Below are positions 5,334-8,111 of a stretch of 8,111 nt of DNA, in pieces. Position 1 is the first letter of the stretch, and each line of letters begins with the position of its first letter. This DNA comes from Desulfoplanes sp. (lineage in GTDB: Bacteria; Desulfobacterota; Desulfovibrionia; Desulfovibrionales; Desulfomicrobiaceae), in assembly GCA_028708105.1 (NCBI GenBank), contig JAQVZR010000062.1:1-8111 (forward strand), read 5' to 3'. The notes beneath the pieces are model-generated. The model saw nothing but the letters and a program-made list of their open reading frames with translations. It searched no databases and was not told where the DNA came from. A program made the position numbers and the translations under genes.

Positions 5334-6494
5334 ATGAAACACCTTGCACAGACTTTGACCATTTTTTGCGTTCTCCTGCTGCTGGGGGCCTGCGGATCAG
5401 ATGAAAACAAACAGACAGCCCCGACTGACAACGTATCCGACACCATCACCATCGGTGCGGTGCTACGGCTTTCACGCGGTGCTTCTGACGGACTCCCCGC
5501 ACGTCACGGGATGGAAATCGCGGTCGATCAGATCAATGCCGCAGGGGGAATAAACGGCAAAAAACTGAACATCATTTTTTACGACAGCAAGGATGATTCA
5601 ACCACGGCCGTCAATGCCGTGCAAAAACTCATTTCAGTGGACAAGGTCCAGGCCATCGTGGGCCCCATGATGAGTGGCAACGTCCTCGCCTCCGCCCCGT
5701 TGTGCAACAGGGACAAGGTGGTCATGATCACTCCGTCCGGCACCTCCCCCAAAATTTCCCAGGCTGGCCCCTATGTGTTCAGACTGTGCACCCCCATCCA
5801 CACTCAGGCCAATGCGTTGGTTACCAGAGCCATCGCTCTGACAGGCAAAAACAATCCCACGGCAGCCATCGTCTACAGCAACGATCCGTACGGGAAAGGC
5901 TGTAAAAATCTGTTCGTCAACTATCTTCAGGCACAGGACATCACCCCCGCAGGTATCGAAACATTCCAAAGAGGGGACAAAGATTTCCAGGCCCAGCTGA
6001 CCAATATCTCCGCGAGCAATCCGGACATGCTCTTTTTTCCCGGTTATCTCCAGGAAACCGCACCTCTCATAAGCCAGGCACGGCAGATGGGACTTACCGG
6101 CCTGAGTATCGGCGTCTTCGGGGACATGGCTCCCCAGTACATCCATCTGGCAGGCACGGCGGCCGAAAATCATCTCAATGCCAGTGAATATGATGAGGCC
6201 AACCCCGCGGAGCAGAATCAAAAATTTGTGGCTGCATACAAAGAAATGCTCGCAAAGAATCCCCAGACGTCAGACAACATCATGTTCGCCTCCCTGACCT
6301 ACGATGCAGTCCAGCTCCTGGCCTCGGCCTTTGCATCAGGTGCTGCCAGCGGAGAAGGAATCCAGAGCTATCTGGATAAGGTTGAAAATTTTCCAGGAGT
6401 TACCGGCATATTGAATTTTGACACCAATGGTGATGTGCAGAAAGGTGAAGTGTATCTCTTCCAGGTCAAGAATGGCGCGTACAAAAAGATATAA
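5334..6494 (+). CDS. LivK-type amino-acid ABC transporter binding lipoprotein
   Basis: This is a 386-aa type I periplasmic-binding-fold protein (Leu/Ile/Val-binding family). The N-terminus has Lys2, a hydrophobic core and a lipobox LLGAC with Cys20, so it should be processed by signal peptidase II and lipid-anchored. The lipoprotein form is notable because many Gram-negative LivK proteins are soluble. The mature part starts TITIGAVLRLSRGASDGLPA, then ARHGMEIAVDQINAAGGING, VQAIVGPMMSGNV and the ligand-loop region MITPSGTSPKIS. This is the family pattern of G-P-x-x-S-G followed by P-x-x-T-x-P. C-terminal ASLTYDAVQLLASAF is also typical. AAGGAGAT at 5317-5324 precedes the ATG. It delivers the amino acid to the LivH-type permease encoded 50 bases downstream. 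The ligand is not certain; branched-chain amino acids are the default, and aromatic amino acids or arylacetates are possible given paaK next door. Confidence 0.9.
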   Translation: MKHLAQTLTIFCVLLLLGACGSDENKQTAPTDNVSDTITIGAVLRLSRGASDGLPARHGMEIAVDQINAAGGINGKKLNIIFYDSKDDSTTAVNAVQKLISVDKVQAIVGPMMSGNVLASAPLCNRDKVVMITPSGTSPKISQAGPYVFRLCTPIHTQANALVTRAIALTGKNNPTAAIVYSNDPYGKGCKNLFVNYLQAQDITPAGIETFQRGDKDFQAQLTNISASNPDMLFFPGYLQETAPLISQARQMGLTGLSIGVFGDMAPQYIHLAGTAAENHLNASEYDEANPAEQNQKFVAAYKEMLAKNPQTSDNIMFASLTYDAVQLLASAFASGAASGEGIQSYLDKVENFPGVTGILNFDTNGDVQKGEVYLFQVKNGAYKKI

Positions 6495-6544
6495 GATAGG
6501 TATTCTACTATATTATCCCCTTTATCCTCTATCGTAAGAACCCT

Positions 6545-7405
6545 ATGCTCACCCAACAGCTTATCAACGGCCTGGTTTCTGGCTCGGCCTACGCCCTCGT
6601 GGCCCTGGGCTATACCCTCATCTACGGAGTTCTCGGGCTGATCAATCTGGCCCAGGGCGAGCTGTACATGGCCGGAGCCTTTGGCCTGTGGGCCGGGATG
6701 GCCCTGTTGAAACTCCCGTTTTTGGGGGCGGTTCTTTTCGGGCTGCTCACAGCGGGCATCGTTGGCCTGGCCATGGAACGGCTGGTCTTTCGCCCCCTGC
6801 AGAACCGGCACCCTCTCATCCCCATGCTTGCAGCCATTGGATTGTCCATCATGCTCCAGGCTCTGGCCCTGCTGTTTTTCGGACCGGAAACCAAACCCTT
6901 TCCCCTGGAACTACCACCCTCCCATTTTACCATGGGCTCCATCCGGATCTCCTGGATTCAGATCCTGCTCATGGGAGGGGCTGTTATCGTTATGGTCGGC
7001 CTTATCTGGTTTGTCCGCTATTCCAAAAACGGCAAGGCACTGCAGGCCGTGGCCCAGGACCCGGAAGCGGCCAGAGTGGTGGGTATCAAGCCTGAATTCT
7101 GCATATCCATGGCCTTCTTTGCCAGTGCACTCATGAGCGGGGCAGCAGGCATGATGATGGCGGCCTATTACAACGCCACCTATCCCTACATGGGCGTACT
7201 TCCGGGGCTCAAAGGATTCTGTGCCGCAGTACTGGGCGGAGCAGGCTCCATTCCGGGGGCCATCATCGGGGGACTTCTGCTGGGTCTGGCGGAAAACCTG
7301 GGTGCGGCCTACATTTCTTCAGGTTTCAAAGACGCCTTCGCCTTTGGTATCCTGATCCTTATTCTGCTGGTCCGTCCTTCGGGCATCCTCGGAAAACGGA
7401 CATAG
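6545..7405 (+). CDS. livH: LivH-type branched-chain amino-acid ABC permease
   Basis: This is a 286-aa integral inner-membrane permease with about eight hydrophobic segments. The N-terminus (INGLVSGSAYALVALGYTLI) and the following YGVLGLINLAQGELYMAGA are the hallmark of LivH: the G-L-I-N-x-A-x-G-E-x-Y-M motif. The cytoplasmic loop around residues 160-182 (SKNGKALQAVAQDPEAARVV then GI) is the conserved coupling loop for the ATPase subunits. The C-terminus (PGAIIGGLLLGLAENLG ... ILLVRPSGILGKRT) is complete, so the gene is full length. It follows the binding protein by 50 bases, and only a weak TAAG-type ribosome site precedes the ATG. A working importer also needs LivM and the ATPases LivG and LivF. 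None of these follow here, so they must be elsewhere, farther downstream, or missing. Confidence 0.9.
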   Translation: MLTQQLINGLVSGSAYALVALGYTLIYGVLGLINLAQGELYMAGAFGLWAGMALLKLPFLGAVLFGLLTAGIVGLAMERLVFRPLQNRHPLIPMLAAIGLSIMLQALALLFFGPETKPFPLELPPSHFTMGSIRISWIQILLMGGAVIVMVGLIWFVRYSKNGKALQAVAQDPEAARVVGIKPEFCISMAFFASALMSGAAGMMMAAYYNATYPYMGVLPGLKGFCAAVLGGAGSIPGAIIGGLLLGLAENLGAAYISSGFKDAFAFGILILILLVRPSGILGKRT

Positions 7406-7447
7406 CCGAAGAACCACATCATATAAACACAACTCTACCCGGGGACC

Positions 7448-7945
7448 ATGTATACAAAAAAACGATCTTCTACATCCATGAATATGGCCTTACGACGATT
7501 TTTCGATCGTCAGGACACTCATGATGATCTTTGCCTGGCAAAACTCTGGGAAGCATGGGATACCATTTTCGAACCCGAAATCGCCACCCTGATCCGCCCC
7601 CTGGGACACAAAAAAGATATCTTGCTCCTCGGTGCCGATGATGCCATCGTTATGCAGGAATTCACGTATTTTTCCGACCAGATACTGGAGAAGGCCAACG
7701 CCTTCCTAGGAAAACAATTTTTTGGACGGATACGCATTGAACTGCTCAAAGGCCGTTCTCCCCTCAATGCCAGACTGCTCCCTCCCCCTCCAGGCAGAAC
7801 GCCCCCTGTCAGGCCCGAGGGCCTGGGCACCATGCCACATGATATGCAGGCCTCATCGCCGGTAACCCGGGCCTATCTCAAATACGTCAGCCTGTTTACA
7901 ACCGATGTCCCCAACAGCAGCCTAGCGACAAAGGGGTCCAAATAA
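7448..7945 (+). CDS. DUF721/DciA-like protein
   Basis: This is a 165-aa protein. Residues about 25-100 fit the DUF721 (DciA) pattern: LAKLWEAWDTIFEPEIATLI, then RPLGHKKDILLLGADDAIVM, QEFTYFSDQILEKANAFLG and a final beta strand GRIRIELLKG. This matches the family's 'W-x-x-x-x-x-x-x-x-x-x-T-x-P' helix-then-strands arrangement. DciA proteins load the replicative DnaB helicase in bacteria that lack DnaC-type loaders; that role here is inferred from family membership only. The C-terminal third is Pro-rich (LLPPPPGRTPPVRPEG) and low in predicted structure. The start is uncertain. ATG 7448 has GGGGA only 2 bases upstream, and in-frame ATGs at 7478 and 7484 would trim the basic N-terminus without touching the domain. 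It lies 42 bases after livH with no visible terminator between them. Confidence 0.7.
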   Translation: MYTKKRSSTSMNMALRRFFDRQDTHDDLCLAKLWEAWDTIFEPEIATLIRPLGHKKDILLLGADDAIVMQEFTYFSDQILEKANAFLGKQFFGRIRIELLKGRSPLNARLLPPPPGRTPPVRPEGLGTMPHDMQASSPVTRAYLKYVSLFTTDVPNSSLATKGSK

Positions 7946-7999
7946 TTTTATTCTATCCTATTCATCATAATCCATAACATTTACGAGGAGGATCATCAC

Positions 8000-8111
8000 A
8001 TGTCGGAAGCAATGAACACAGAGCACGTATTGTCCACACTCCAAAAGCCTCTGGACAAGATGACAGTCAAGGAACTGAAGGGCCTTGCCATTGCCAAAGT
8101 TCCAAAGATCG
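8000..8111 (+). CDS. Start of a Rho_N/SAP-like domain protein (partial)
   Basis: The first 37 codons of a gene that runs off the right edge are present. The ATG at 8000 is preceded by a strong GAGGAGG (7985-7991) with 8-base spacing, so the start is well supported. The N-terminus contains LDKMTVKELKGLAIAKVPKI. This resembles the first helices of the Rho N-terminal (SAP-like) domain, where 'M-T-V-x-E-L-x-x-x-A' opens a helix-extended-loop-helix nucleic-acid-binding fold. Small Rho_N proteins of this kind are common in Desulfovibrio-like genomes, which is recalled knowledge rather than something tested here. The family call is tentative because only a third to a half of a small protein, or the tip of a larger one, is visible. 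A promoter between 7946 and 7984 is possible (CATAAT at 7966-7971) but has no -35. Confidence 0.6.
   Translation, partial: MSEAMNTEHVLSTLQKPLDKMTVKELKGLAIAKVPKI

Noticed and set aside
5634..6221. A 195-codon minus-strand open frame inside the livK-like gene
   Set aside because: It is antisense to a clear lipoprotein binding-protein gene, with no ribosome site, no motif and no coherent fold signature.

Overview
The window looks like chromosomal sequence from an anaerobic Gram-negative bacterium, most likely a Desulfovibrionales-type sulfate reducer. That placement is an inference. It rests on the phenylacetate-CoA ligase/ACT pair beside a LIV-type transporter, the compact rsfS-gpmI pair, and overall protein flavour. 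No rRNA, tRNA, insertion sequence, phage gene or CRISPR array was seen.

Layout. (1) Bases 1-408, plus strand: C-terminal part of a DMT/EamA permease that enters from the left. (2) Bases 564-2723, minus strand: a tightly overlapped operon, rsfS (ribosome silencing factor), then gpmI (cofactor-independent phosphoglycerate mutase), then a 78-aa Cys/His-containing small protein that overlaps gpmI by ATGA. (3) Bases 2724-3285: a 562-base divergent intergenic region. (4) Bases 3286-5113, plus strand: phenylacetate-CoA ligase and a double-ACT-domain protein, closed by a strong terminator. (5) Bases 5334-7405, plus strand: a branched-chain/aromatic amino-acid type ABC transporter lipoprotein (LivK-like) and one permease (LivH-like). 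(6) Bases 7448-8111, plus strand: a DUF721/DciA-like protein and the start of a Rho_N/SAP-like protein, where livM-livG-livF would normally be expected.

The most interesting part is the region upstream of the ligase. It reads as a classical ribosome-mediated transcription attenuator. A 26-codon open frame (3058-3138) packs six Phe and two Tyr codons into codons 5-16. It is followed by a near-perfect intrinsic terminator (3166-3200). A segment just after the Phe codons (3121-3128) can form an 8-bp helix with exactly the 5' arm of that terminator (3168-3175), so antiterminator and terminator exclude each other. The plan is the same as the E. coli pheL-pheA leader.

If this is real, the phenylacetate-CoA ligase and ACT protein are switched on when charged tRNA-Phe runs short. 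That fits a biosynthetic salvage role: phenylacetate to phenylacetyl-CoA, reductive carboxylation to phenylpyruvate, then Phe. It does not fit the usual 'phenylacetate degradation' label. The ACT protein and the amino-acid transporter next door suit an aromatic/branched-chain amino-acid acquisition locus. The main weakness is that the leader ATG lacks a visible Shine-Dalgarno sequence, and a T-rich tract automatically encodes Phe.
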